Source of the DNA: Lysobacter sp. MMG2 | GTDB lineage: Bacteria; Pseudomonadota; Gammaproteobacteria; Xanthomonadales; Xanthomonadaceae | DNA: 64,000 nucleotides | Direction of reading: 5' to 3' | Assembly (NCBI RefSeq): GCF_016735495.2 | Contig: NZ_JAERQY020000007.1 | Location: forward strand, 1 to 64,000 | In this document: positions 42,939 through 52,250 of the stretch, in pieces | How the letters are laid out: each line of letters opens with the position of its first letter | Numbering within the stretch: the first letter of the stretch is position 1 | Notes under the pieces: generated by a model | What the model was told of the DNA's origin: nothing | Seen by the model: the letters and a program-made list of their open reading frames with translations, nothing else | The model's database searches: none | Program-made: the position numbers and the translations under genes

Positions 42939-43375
42939 GCCGGACACGCTAACCCCGCCGTCGGACCGTGGATAACCGCAGCGTGGTGGATCGCGGCTCC
43001 CTCCTTCGGGGGATGGCGCCGCCGTGCGCGCCCGCGACCCGCGCAGGCGAGGGTCGCGGGGGGCAGGGCGCCGCCGCAAACGGAGTGCGATGTTTGCCTT
43101 TCCCTTCTCCCCTCGGGGGAGAAGGGGGCGCGAAGCGCCGGAAGAGGGCGCGCACGTAGCGCGTGCTTGTGCGTCCCACCCCTCTCCCTGGCCGCCTTCG
43201 GCGGCCTGTCCCTCTCCCGCAAGGGGAGAGGGGATGTCTTGCCGGAGCGGGCCGGTTCGGGCCCGGGCATCGAGTCCACGGCGCGGGCCGGGTTAGCCTA
43301 TGCGCCCGCGCCCCACGCGGATGCCCGTCGCGCACCGCGAACCGGCGTCCGTCCCGGCGTCGAGAGAGCCGCGTC
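42939..43375. other. Gene-free divergent region with composite repeat
   Basis: Apart from the repeat at 43102-43233 I see no gene or clear promoter. Transcription must start on both sides here, for the DoxX-like gene and the response regulator. Confidence 0.5.
43102..43233. repeat. Composite 132-bp CTCTCCC-family element, copy 2
   Basis: Same order of parts as 39829-39961: CCTTCTCCCCTCGGGGGAGA, a GCGCGAAGCGCC segment, a TAGCGCGTGCTTGTGCG segment, and CCCTCTCCCTGGCCGCCTTC ending in GGGGAGAGGGG. Confidence 0.8.
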
Positions 43376-44005
43376 ATGACCCCTGATTCGCGCATCCGCA
43401 TCATGCTCGTCGACGACCACCCGTTGTTGCGCGAAGGCGTGGCCTCCGTCGTCGCGCGCCAAAGCGACATGCAGTTGATCGCCGAGGCGACCGACGGCGA
43501 GCAGGCCATCGCGCAGTTCCGCCAATGGCAGCCCGACATCACGCTGATGGACCTGCAGATGCCGGGCGTCGGCGGTGTCGAAGCGATCCGCGCGATCACC
43601 GGCGAGTTCCCGCAGGCGCGCATCATCGTGCTCACCACCTACCGCGGCGACGTGCAGGCGCTGCGCGCGCTCAAGGCCGGCGCGATGGGCTATCTGCTCA
43701 AGAGCATGCTGCGCAAGGACCTGCTCGACACGATCCGCCAGGTCCACGCGGGCCGGCGCAGCATTCCACCGGAGATCGCCAACGAGATCGCCACCCACGT
43801 CGCCGACGATGCGTTGAGTTCGCGCGAGGTCGAAGTGCTGGGGCAGGTGGCCGGCGGGCGCTCCAACAAGGTGATCGCGGCGCAGATGGGCATCTCCGAG
43901 GAAACGGTGAAAACCCACATGAAGTCGATCCTCGCCAAACTCGACGCGAACGACCGCACGCATGCGGTGACGATCGCGCTGAAGCGGGGGATTCTGGACG
44001 TTTAG
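43376..44005 (+). CDS. NarL-type response regulator (orphan)
   Basis: 209 residues from MTPDSRIRIMLVDDHPLLRE. Acidic pair Asp13/Asp14, phospho-acceptor Asp59 (LMDLQMPGVGG), Lys in GYLLKS. The LuxR HTH is LSSREVEVLGQVAGGRSNK and ISEETVKTHMKSILAKLDA. All expected residues are present, so it should be a normal phosphorylation-controlled activator or repressor. No histidine kinase lies next to it; the only one in the window is 40 kb away. Confidence 0.92.
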   Translation: MTPDSRIRIMLVDDHPLLREGVASVVARQSDMQLIAEATDGEQAIAQFRQWQPDITLMDLQMPGVGGVEAIRAITGEFPQARIIVLTTYRGDVQALRALKAGAMGYLLKSMLRKDLLDTIRQVHAGRRSIPPEIANEIATHVADDALSSREVEVLGQVAGGRSNKVIAAQMGISEETVKTHMKSILAKLDANDRTHAVTIALKRGILDV

Positions 44006-44054
44006 AGGAGCGGATGAGGGTGTGCTCTTCGCCGGGTGCGAGTCCGCTCGCTTG

Positions 44055-44094
44055 CCCTCACCCCAGCCCCTCTCCCGCAAGCGGGAGAGGGGCT
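44055..44094. repeat. CTCTCCC-family hairpin repeat
   Basis: GCCCTCACCCCAGCCCCTCT followed by CCCGCAAGCGGGAGAGGGGC. It is the same element as at 28571 and 38071, in the opposite orientation, between convergent genes. Confidence 0.75.
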
Positions 44095-44101
44095 CAGGAC
44101 C

Positions 44102-44992
44102 TCAGGCGAAGTTCGCCCCCAACCGATTGTGCACATGCGTCGCCGCGATCGCCGCATGCCCCGTCGCCACCGAAATCTGGTTCAACGCACTCACCACATC
44201 GCCGATGGCGTAGAGCCCGTCCACCGACGTCATCTGGTGACGATCGACGATCAGCGCACCCTCGTCGTCGCAGTCCGCGCCCGCGCCGACGGCCAGCGAC
44301 GAGCGCGAGATGATGCCCATCATCGGATAGAGCACGTCGAACGCGCGCGCACGCCCGTCCAGTTCGAACGCACAACGCTTGCCGTCGAACGAGAGCGTGG
44401 CGGGGACAGTGGTGAGCTCGATGCCGTCGCGCGCCAGTTCCGCGCGCACCTCGTCGGCGATGTCCGGCGTCGAAGGCACCAGCGTGACCTTCGACGAATA
44501 CGTGCGCAGGAAGCGCGCGTGCGCGGCCGCCGTGTCGGCCGGACCGTGCACGGCGATGGAGGCGTCGATGGCTTCGAAGGCGTCGCAGATCGGGCACATG
44601 CGCACCGCGCCGCAGTCCACCGCCGCTTCGAGGCCGTCGAAGTCCGGCGCCACGTCCTCGCAGCCGGTGGCGAGGATGACGTAGCGCGCGCGCAGCTCGC
44701 GATCGTCGTGGCGGACGAGGAAGCCTTCCGCATCGCGATGCAACGCGGTGATCTCGGACTCGACCGTCTCCACGCCGAACGTGCGCGCCTGTTCGCGCAT
44801 GCGCTCCAGCAGTTCCGGTCCGCCGACGCCATGCGGGAAACCCGGGCAGTTGCGGCTCTTGGGAATCCAGGCCGCGCGCGTGCAGCCGGTGTCGAACACG
44901 CGCACGCTGCGCCGGTAGCGCGCCAGATAGGTCGCGGCGGTCAGCCCGCCGGGGCCTCCGCCGACGACGATGCAGTCGAGCACGGCGTTCAT
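44102..44992 (-). CDS. FAD-dependent pyridine nucleotide oxidoreductase (thioredoxin reductase-like)
   Basis: 296 residues from MNAVLDCIVVGGGPGGLTAA, with the FAD-binding GGGPGG. SRNCPGFPHGVGGPELLERM, MCPICDAFE (a CxxC-type motif) and DGLYAIGDVVSALNQI follow. The shape is that of the thioredoxin-reductase-like class. The second dinucleotide loop reads VHGPADTAAAHARFL rather than a clear GGGxSA, so NADPH use is uncertain. Its ATG overlaps the stop of the DUF72 gene by 4 bases, indicating a coupled pair. Confidence 0.88.
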   Translation of the reverse strand: MNAVLDCIVVGGGPGGLTAATYLARYRRSVRVFDTGCTRAAWIPKSRNCPGFPHGVGGPELLERMREQARTFGVETVESEITALHRDAEGFLVRHDDRELRARYVILATGCEDVAPDFDGLEAAVDCGAVRMCPICDAFEAIDASIAVHGPADTAAAHARFLRTYSSKVTLVPSTPDIADEVRAELARDGIELTTVPATLSFDGKRCAFELDGRARAFDVLYPMMGIISRSSLAVGAGADCDDEGALIVDRHQMTSVDGLYAIGDVVSALNQISVATGHAAIAATHVHNRLGANFA

Positions 44993-45738
44993 GCCGGCTT
45001 CCGCGATCGCATGGGCGAAGCGGCAAGCATCGCCTGGAGTTTCGCCGCATCGGTCACCGCATGGCCGTGGGCGGTGTTGTCGAAGATCGCCCAGCACCGG
45101 CCGCGCGCGTTGCGCAGCGCGTCGGCGAAGCCGCGCAGCCGCGCCTCGTCATAGGCGCTGTAGTACACGCGCGGCGAACCGTGCCAGCGCCAGTAGCGCC
45201 ATCGCGGATCGCCGCCGGGCACGTGCGCGGCTTCGCTCGGAACAGGCGGGTCGGCCGCCACCCTCGCGACGCGGTGACGGCGCCACAGCGCCTCCACGCG
45301 CGGCGAGAACCACGACGCGTGCCGCGCCTCGCATGCGATCCCGGCATCGAAGCGTCGTCGCAGCATCGCGAAGAACGTCGCCGCCGGACGCGCTTCGAAG
45401 GCGAGGCTCGGCGGCAACTGCACCAACACCAGGGCGAGCTTGCGGCCGAGGCCGTCGACTTCACCGGCGAAGCGGTCCAACTCGCGCGTCACGCCTCGCA
45501 GGCGTGCATCGTGCGTGATCGTGCGCGGAAGCTTGGCCGAGAAGCGGAAACCCGTCGGCACGCTCGCCGCCCAGCGCGCATAGGTTTCGCGCCGGTGTGG
45601 CCGATAGAAGGACGTGTTGATCTCCACCGCGTTGAAACGGGTCGCGTAGCGAGCGAGCATCGAGTCGCCCGCTCCGAACAGCGGCCGGGACGCCGACGGC
45701 AGTGACCAGCCGGCGCAACCGATGAACAATTCGCGCAT
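44989..45738 (-). CDS. DUF72 family protein
   Basis: 249 residues from MRELFIGCAGWSLPSASR; a Met ten codons upstream (45768) is also possible. DUF72 marks: INTSFYRPHRRETYARWAAS, FRFSAKLPRTITHD, YWRWHGSPRVYYSAYDEA and CWAIFDNTAHGHAVTDA. The family has a TIM-barrel fold and its biochemical role is unknown, though some members are found near nucleic-acid repair genes. It is translationally coupled to the oxidoreductase gene downstream. Confidence 0.9.
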   Translation of the reverse strand: MRELFIGCAGWSLPSASRPLFGAGDSMLARYATRFNAVEINTSFYRPHRRETYARWAASVPTGFRFSAKLPRTITHDARLRGVTRELDRFAGEVDGLGRKLALVLVQLPPSLAFEARPAATFFAMLRRRFDAGIACEARHASWFSPRVEALWRRHRVARVAADPPVPSEAAHVPGGDPRWRYWRWHGSPRVYYSAYDEARLRGFADALRNARGRCWAIFDNTAHGHAVTDAAKLQAMLAASPMRSRKPA

Positions 45739-45795
45739 GATGCCTCGTCGCGATGCACGGGACTGCATCGCACCATCGCGGGCGTGCAGGCGACG

Positions 45796-47097
45796 TTACG
45801 GGGCGTGGCGCGGCGGCACGTGGGCCCGCGGTCGCGTGCGGCGCGGCTTCGCGCGGGGCTTGGGCCGACGTTCCTCGACCAGATGGTCGACGTCGTCGAG
45901 TGCGCGGCGCAGGCGCGCGGTGGCGTCGTTGTCCAGCGGCGGCCGTGCCAGGCCGTCGAGCACCGAGCGTGTTTCGTCGTTCACCACGTCCATGCGCAGG
46001 GCGATCCCATTGGCCGCCAGCACGGGCGTGAGCTCCGCCGCGCGGCGGCGCAGGTCGGCCATGGTGTTGCGGTGGGCGATCTCGCAAATGCGCCGCCGCG
46101 CCGAGAAACTGAAGGCGTTGGTGAAGAACAGCTCCGCGTCTTCGGCATTGGGCTCGAAGATCAGCTGGTCGATGTCGGGGTACTGCTGCGCGTAACGCGC
46201 CAGGCCCACCTGCATGCGCGACTGCAGCAGCGTGCGGAACGTCTGCGACAGCACCGCCGGCAGGCCGCCGGCGGCGAGGCTGCGCTCGTGGCTCACCGGC
46301 AGGCCCGTGCCGTCCTGCGTGAAAGGCACCAGCGGGTTGAGCCCGATCATCAGGTCCACGCCGCGATCCAGCAGCACCGAGGCGTGCATCGTCCGGCGCA
46401 GTGCGCCATCGACGAAATGCCGGCCGCCGATCTGCACCGGCGGGTACAGGCCGGGCAGGGCGGCGCTGGCCTGCACGGCGACCGAGATCGGCACGTCGTC
46501 CAGGCCTTTCGTGCCGAACTTCACCGCCTCGCCACTGTCCAGGTCCACCGCGACCACGCACAGGTCCACGCCCAGTTCGCGGAAGTCGTTGCTGCGGCCG
46601 CGGCGCGAGAACACGTCCTGCAGGAAGCGCTCGACCTGCGCGTTGTCGAACAGGCCCGTCGGCACCAGCGCGCCGAAATGCATGAGCAGGTCCGACCAGC
46701 GCGACTCGTTGCGCGAGAACAGCAGCTCCTGCCACCACTGCGTCGCCAGGCGCGGCAGGCTGGCGGCGCGGCGCAGGTACTCGAAGATCGCCGGGCGCAG
46801 GAAGGTCTCGGGCCGGAACTGCACGTCGGTGCTGTCGCCGGTGATGAAGATCCGGCACATCTCGTCGGTGCCGATGCGGTTGGCCAGGCCCGCGGCGAGG
46901 AAGGCGCCGCTGCTCACGCCCACGTAGCTGTCCAGGCGCGTGAGGTCCAGGCCGTCCAGGGCCTCGTCCAGCGCGCGCAACGCCCCGAGCTCGTACATGC
47001 CGCCGATGGGCCCACCGCCGGCGATCGCCAGCCCGATGCGGGCCGGGCGCTCCGAGGGGGCGCGCGCCCGTTGCCGGGCGGAATGAAGTGACAGCAT
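45796..47097 (-). CDS. Patatin-like phospholipase family protein
   Basis: 433 residues from MLSLHSARQRARAPSERPAR. Oxyanion loop AIAGGGPIGGMYELGAL, nucleophile Ser62 in GVSSGAF, and the catalytic Asp in HFVDGALRRT. This Ser-Asp dyad suggests acyl hydrolase activity on lipids. There is no signal peptide; the last 40 residues are very basic (KPRAKPRRTRPRA), suggesting nucleic-acid or membrane contact. It is divergent from the gene at 47201, and a phasin-related gene lies close by, so a role in storage-lipid turnover is possible. Confidence 0.88.
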   Translation of the reverse strand: MLSLHSARQRARAPSERPARIGLAIAGGGPIGGMYELGALRALDEALDGLDLTRLDSYVGVSSGAFLAAGLANRIGTDEMCRIFITGDSTDVQFRPETFLRPAIFEYLRRAASLPRLATQWWQELLFSRNESRWSDLLMHFGALVPTGLFDNAQVERFLQDVFSRRGRSNDFRELGVDLCVVAVDLDSGEAVKFGTKGLDDVPISVAVQASAALPGLYPPVQIGGRHFVDGALRRTMHASVLLDRGVDLMIGLNPLVPFTQDGTGLPVSHERSLAAGGLPAVLSQTFRTLLQSRMQVGLARYAQQYPDIDQLIFEPNAEDAELFFTNAFSFSARRRICEIAHRNTMADLRRRAAELTPVLAANGIALRMDVVNDETRSVLDGLARPPLDNDATARLRRALDDVDHLVEERRPKPRAKPRRTRPRAHVPPRHAP

Positions 47098-47200
47098 GCG
47101 GGCACGTTCGACGGAATTCGCCCGAGTGTAGCCGTCCGGCGCGAGGGCCGTGTCGCAGGGCGCTTGCGGGGCCGTCGCCGGCCGCCGATCATCGGCCGCG

Positions 47201-47956
47201 ATGCCGCCGCGCCCGAGCCAAGCCCGCCGTCGACCGCAGGACCGCCCGCTGCGGGAGCGCTTGGACCGGTTGCTGCGCGAGCACCAGGCCCTGCACGACC
47301 CGGCCCTGGAACCGCGCAACGAGCTGCCCTGGCTGCCCGAACTGCGCCGCTGGCAGACCCGCCGGCTGGAGGCCAGCTTCGACCGCTTCCTGCGCGATCC
47401 CCGGCGTCGCCCGGCCGCGCAGTTCTTCCTGACCGACGTCTACAACGAACACGACTTCGCCCAGCGCGACGCCGACATCGCCCGCGTCCTGCCGATGATG
47501 CAGCGGCTGCTGCCGGCCAACCTGCTGGACACGGTGGCCGACGCGATCGAACTGGGCCTGCTCACGCACGCGCTGGACCTGCGCATGGCGCAGGTGCTGC
47601 AGGCCATGGGCGGCCCGCGCCGGCGCCTGGATGCGGGGTTGTATGCACGCGCCTACCGTGCCGCCGGCCTGCCGCGCCTGCGCGCCTACCAGATCGACCT
47701 GATCGCCCGCGTCGGCCTGGGCCTGAGTCATGCGCTGGGGCTGCCGGGCGTGGCGATGTTGCTGCGCCTGTCGCGCGCGCCGGCGCGTGCGGCGGGATTT
47801 TCGGAACTGCAGGGGTTCCTGGAGCGCGGCTATGCCGCGTTCGATCGCCTCGGCGACGCGCGGCGCTTCATCGAAGAGATCGAGCAGGACGAACGCGAGA
47901 TCTCGCGCCGCCTGTTCGACGACGACCCCGATCCGTTCGACGGGGCGATGAGGTAA
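47201..47956 (+). CDS. Conserved-type protein with FFLTDVY motif, function unknown
   Basis: 251 residues from MPPRPSQARRRPQDRPLRER; the frame opens at 47150. RRPAAQFFLTDVYNEHDFAQ and DADIARVLPMMQRLLPANLL are characteristic of a group of soluble, all-helical proteins seen in Xanthomonads and relatives, function unknown to me. The rest is helical, with many Arg and Leu. It is divergent from the patatin gene and convergent with the PHA-type gene, 3 bases between stops. Confidence 0.75.
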   Translation: MPPRPSQARRRPQDRPLRERLDRLLREHQALHDPALEPRNELPWLPELRRWQTRRLEASFDRFLRDPRRRPAAQFFLTDVYNEHDFAQRDADIARVLPMMQRLLPANLLDTVADAIELGLLTHALDLRMAQVLQAMGGPRRRLDAGLYARAYRAAGLPRLRAYQIDLIARVGLGLSHALGLPGVAMLLRLSRAPARAAGFSELQGFLERGYAAFDRLGDARRFIEEIEQDEREISRRLFDDDPDPFDGAMR

Positions 47957-47959
47957 GCC

Positions 47960-48235
47960 TCAGGTGAAGCGTTCGTCGAGCACGCGACGGATCTCCGCCT
48001 CGATCGGCCCTTTCATCGTGCTGAGCAGGAAACCCAGCTTGGCGGTGACGTGCAGTTCCTGCGGCGCCACGGCGATGTGGCCGTCCACGCCGCTGCGATT
48101 GAAGTTGAGCGTGTCGCCGCTCCAGTCGTAGGTCATGCCGAAGCGGTCGGCCAGCTTTGCGGCCACTTCCTGCACGGCCTGGCGCGCCTGGTCGGGCGAC
48201 AGCGAGTGCGCGTGGCGGATATCGATGTTCGACAT
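47960..48235 (-). CDS. Polyhydroxyalkanoic acid system family protein
   Basis: 91 residues from MSNIDIRHAHSLSPDQARQA. The body, VAAKLADRFGMTYDWSGDTL then LNFNRSGVDGHIAVAPQELH and LGFLLSTMKGPIEAEIRRVL, matches the small family annotated as PHA system or PHA granule region proteins. The fold resembles a START-like or lipid-handling sheet. It is the third PHA-linked gene in the window, 29 kb from the nearest phasin gene, with no synthase nearby. Confidence 0.85.
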   Translation of the reverse strand: MSNIDIRHAHSLSPDQARQAVQEVAAKLADRFGMTYDWSGDTLNFNRSGVDGHIAVAPQELHVTAKLGFLLSTMKGPIEAEIRRVLDERFT

Positions 48236-48299
48236 GTAGGCTCTCCCGAAGTGGCCGGTATTGTGCGCGCGGCCACCCCTCCATCCAAGTGTGGATCGC

Positions 48300-49118
48300 A
48301 TGCTAGATTGCGCGGACGTGACTGCCCTCCGCCTGCGCTTCCAGAACCGTGAACATGCCGACCTGGCTCTCAGCCCGGGTGTGCATGCCATTGGCTACGA
48401 CCGGCAGGGTGCGCTCGCGGAAGTTCCGGTCGACGATGCCGTCGCGCAGGTGTGCGTGGATCGTCGCGGCGTGTGGTTGCAGGTGCGCGATGGCGCGCCG
48501 GGCCTGCACGTCAACGGCCGTCCCGTGCGACGCATGGCGATGCTGCGCGTGGGCGATGCGATCTTCGTCGACGGCATGGAACTGCTGCTGCTTGCGGGCG
48601 ATCCGCTGCCGGCTCCGGCCGACTACGGTTTCAGCGGCGGCACCGACACGCGCATGCTCCTGCGCGGCGTGGGCGGCCCGCACCACGGACGCAGCTTCAC
48701 CCTGGAAACGCCGCGCCTGGTCGGACGCGCCGGCGAGAGCGACATCCGCGTCAACGATCCCAGCTTCGCTGAACGCCATGCACGCCTGGAGGCCCACGCC
48801 GATGGCGTGATCCTGCGCGACATGGGCTCGGTCGAAGGCAGCCTGGTCAACGGCAGGCCGGTGCGGCACGCATTGCTGCAGCCCGGCGACCAGATCGTGT
48901 TCGGCAGCCAGCACCGGTTCGTGGTCGAAGCGCCGATGCAGCGCACCGTCGCACCCGATGCCGCCGCGCCGGCCCCGAAGCCGCGCGAGGCGGAGGTCGA
49001 GCCCACGCGCGCGCCGCAGACGGTGAAGTCTTCCGCGCGCCGCATTCCGTGGTTGCTGCTGGCGGCGATCCTGCTGTCGGCCGCGCTCAGCCTGCTGCTG
49101 CTTTACGGCGCGCGCTGA
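48300..49118 (+). CDS. FHA-domain protein with C-terminal membrane anchor
   Basis: 272 residues from MLDCADVTALRLRFQNREHA. Residues 1-100 form a degenerate FHA-like fold (LHVNGRPVRRMAMLRVGDAI). A canonical FHA follows at about 115-215: LVGRAGESDIRVNDPSFAER and MGSVEGSLVNGRPV supply the GR, SER/H and NG elements for phospho-Thr binding. A Pro/Ala linker and one helix (IPWLLLAAILLSAALSLLLL) end the protein, so the FHA faces the cytoplasm. Its phosphorylated partner is unknown. The 3' end overlaps msrQ by 16 bases on the opposite strand. Confidence 0.85.
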   Translation: MLDCADVTALRLRFQNREHADLALSPGVHAIGYDRQGALAEVPVDDAVAQVCVDRRGVWLQVRDGAPGLHVNGRPVRRMAMLRVGDAIFVDGMELLLLAGDPLPAPADYGFSGGTDTRMLLRGVGGPHHGRSFTLETPRLVGRAGESDIRVNDPSFAERHARLEAHADGVILRDMGSVEGSLVNGRPVRHALLQPGDQIVFGSQHRFVVEAPMQRTVAPDAAAPAPKPREAEVEPTRAPQTVKSSARRIPWLLLAAILLSAALSLLLLYGAR

Positions 49119-49732
49119 AGCCGGCTTCTACGAACCCTGTTCCATACGCGCCAGCCCAGCAACAGCGCGAGGATGCCGGCGTACAGCGCCGGTTCGCGCA
49201 CGTCGGATTTCACCAGCCACCAGAAGTGCAGCACCGCCAGCACGGCGATGGCATAGACCAGCCGGTGCAGCTTCGCCCAGTTGCGGCCCAGCCGGCGGAT
49301 CGCCGCCTGCGTGGAGGTCAACGCCAGCGGCAGGAGCATCAGCCACGCCGTGAAGCCGACGGTGATGTAGGGGCGCTTCACGATCTCCTCGAAGATCTGC
49401 GTCCAGTAGCCGCGCAGGTCCAGCACCAGGTACGCGCCGAAATGCAGCGTCGCATAGGCGAAGGCGTACAGCCCCAGCATGCGGCGGAAGCGCAGCAGCA
49501 CCGGCTGGCCCGTGATCTGCCGCAGCGGGGTGATCGCCAGGGTGAGCATCAGGAACCGCAGCGCCCACAGGCCCAGGCGGTGTTCGATCTCCGCCACCGG
49601 ATCGGCGCCCAGTCCGCCGCTGCCGGTCAGGAATTCCTCGCGGATCTGCCACGCCAGGATCGCCGCCGGCGTCAGTGCCAGCGCGTGGACGAGGGTTTTG
49701 GCGACAGTAAGAGCGCGGGATGGGAGCGGCAT
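49103..49732 (-). CDS. msrQ: Haem membrane subunit MsrQ of the MsrPQ repair system
   Basis: 209 residues from MPLPSRALTVAKTLVHALAL. Five to six membrane helices; family motifs are LGLWALRFLMLTLAITPLRQ, MLGLYAFAYATLHFGAYL with His ligands, and NWAKLHRLVYAIAVLAVLHF. MsrQ passes electrons through haem b to periplasmic MsrP for repair of oxidised methionine. msrP lies upstream on the same strand, but here a 103-bp repeat separates them. The last 15 bases overlap the FHA gene end. Confidence 0.93.
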   Translation of the reverse strand: MPLPSRALTVAKTLVHALALTPAAILAWQIREEFLTGSGGLGADPVAEIEHRLGLWALRFLMLTLAITPLRQITGQPVLLRFRRMLGLYAFAYATLHFGAYLVLDLRGYWTQIFEEIVKRPYITVGFTAWLMLLPLALTSTQAAIRRLGRNWAKLHRLVYAIAVLAVLHFWWLVKSDVREPALYAGILALLLGWRVWNRVRRSRLQRAP

Positions 49733-49766
49733 TCTTCGATGGCGATGGTGATGACGTTTGGGTGAG

Positions 49767-49869
49767 CCGTCATTCCCGCGAAGGCGGGAATCCAACTATC
49801 CGACGCATCACGCTGTGCGGATAGCGTGATCGGGCTTGGAGTTGGATCCCCGCCTGCGCGGGGATGACG
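49767..49869. repeat. 103-bp hairpin element between msrP and msrQ
   Basis: Left CCGTCATTCCCGCGAAGGCG, right CGCGGGGATGACGA, with an internal ATCCGACGC...GCGGAT region and a near-mirror TCCAACT/AGTTGGA pair. It belongs to the CGTCATTCC family but has a shorter interior than the elements at 20971 and 23534. Confidence 0.75.
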
Positions 49870-49897
49870 AAATGAAGGGCGTGACGGCGACGCAAGC

Positions 49898-50866
<969 letters not shown>

Positions 50867-51050
50867 GGTCGTTCCGGTTTTCGCGTTGGAGACCCTTGGG
50901 GGAGGGCGGTCGGGCGGTGGGCGCCGACGCTTGCACTATAGAGGGGCCGAATGTGCAAAAAGTTGCCGTGGAAACCATGAATCCGCAGGCTGCTGCAGTG
51001 CGGCATACTTGGCCGCTCACCCCTTCTTCGCCTTGCTGACCGGAGCTTTC

Positions 51051-52136
51051 ATGTCACGCGCCTACAACTTCAGTGCCGGCCCCGCGACCCTGCCCGAGCC
51101 GGTGCTGCGCCAGGCGCAGGCGGAGATGCTCGAATGGAACGGCGTGGGCGCGTCGATCGTCGAGATCAGCCACCGTGGGCCGGAGTTCATGCAAGTCGCC
51201 CGCGAAGCCGAGGCCGACCTGCGCACGCTGATGTCGATTCCCGACGACTACGCCGTGCTCTTCCTGGCCGGGGGCGCGACCACGCAGCAGGCGCTGCTGC
51301 CGCTCAACTTCGCCGAGCCGGGCGAGGCGGTCGATTACGTCGTCACCGGCCATTGGGGCAAGACGGCGATCAAGCAGGCGCGGCCGTATGTCGATGCACG
51401 CGTCGCGGCCGACGGCGAGGCCGGCGGTTTCCGCGACATCCCGCCGCGCCACGACTGGCGCCTCACGCCCGGCGCGGCGTACGTGCATTACACCGCCAAC
51501 GAGACCATCCACGGCGTGGAGTTCCGCGACATTCCCGACGTCGGCGATGCGCCGCTGTTCGCCGACTTCAGCTCCTCGATCGCCGCCGAACCCGTGGACG
51601 TCTCGCGTTTCGGCGTGATCTACGCCGGTGCGCAGAAGAACCTGGGCCCGGTCGGCGTGACGGTGGTGATCGTGCGTCGCGACCTGCTCGAACGCGCCGG
51701 CCAGCCGCGCGCCGACATCTTCAACTACAAGTCGCACGCGGCGAACGACTCGATGCTCAACACGCCGCCGACCTGGAACTGGTACCTCGCCGGCCTGGTG
51801 TTCAAGTGGATGCTGGCCGAAGGCGGCGTGGCCGAGTTCGCGCGCCGCAACGCGCGCAAGTCGGCGCTGCTGTACGGCGCGATCGACGGCTCCGGCGGGT
51901 TCTATCGGAACGAGGTCGCGCCCGCCGCGCGCTCGCGCATGAACGTGCCGTTCTTCCTGCACGATCCGGCGCTGGACGCGACGTTCCTCAAGGAGGCGGC
52001 GACCGGGGGCCTGATCGCACTGAAGGGGCATCGCGTGCTCGGCGGCATGCGCGCCTCGATCTACAACGCGATGCCGGAGGCGGGCGTGCAGGCGCTGGCC
52101 GATTTCATGCGCGACTTCCAGACGCGATACGGATGA
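51051..52136 (+). CDS. serC: Phosphoserine aminotransferase
   Basis: 361 residues from [19 protein letters not shown]. Expected motifs: [37 protein letters not shown], the PLP Lys in [17 protein letters not shown], and [20 protein letters not shown]. SerC makes phosphoserine from phosphohydroxypyruvate and also acts in pyridoxal phosphate synthesis. It leads the aromatic/serine cluster; pheA follows after 114 bases, most of them a repeat. Confidence 0.97.
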   Translation: MSRAYNFSAGPATLPEPVLRQAQAEMLEWNGVGASIVEISHRGPEFMQVAREAEADLRTLMSIPDDYAVLFLAGGATTQQALLPLNFAEPGEAVDYVVTGHWGKTAIKQARPYVDARVAADGEAGGFRDIPPRHDWRLTPGAAYVHYTANETIHGVEFRDIPDVGDAPLFADFSSSIAAEPVDVSRFGVIYAGAQKNLGPVGVTVVIVRRDLLERAGQPRADIFNYKSHAANDSMLNTPPTWNWYLAGLVFKWMLAEGGVAEFARRNARKSALLYGAIDGSGGFYRNEVAPAARSRMNVPFFLHDPALDATFLKEAATGGLIALKGHRVLGGMRASIYNAMPEAGVQALADFMRDFQTRYG

Positions 52137-52143
52137 TCCACAC

Positions 52144-52231
52144 GTAGCCCGGGTAAGCGCAGCGCACCCGGGACGGGCGCGCCGATGCGCGCGATCCCCG
52201 GATTCGGCCTTCGGCCTTATCCGGGCTGCGA
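52144..52231. repeat. TAGCCCGGGTAAGCG-family repeat
   Basis: GTAGCCCGGGTAAGCGCAGC at the left and CGGCCTTATCCGGGCTGCG at the right pair as a long hairpin, with an inner GGCGCGCCGATGCGC stretch. Related copies are at 62148 and 63827. It fills the gap between serC and pheA. Confidence 0.8.
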
Positions 52232-52250
52232 AACAGGACAGGTAGGCCCC

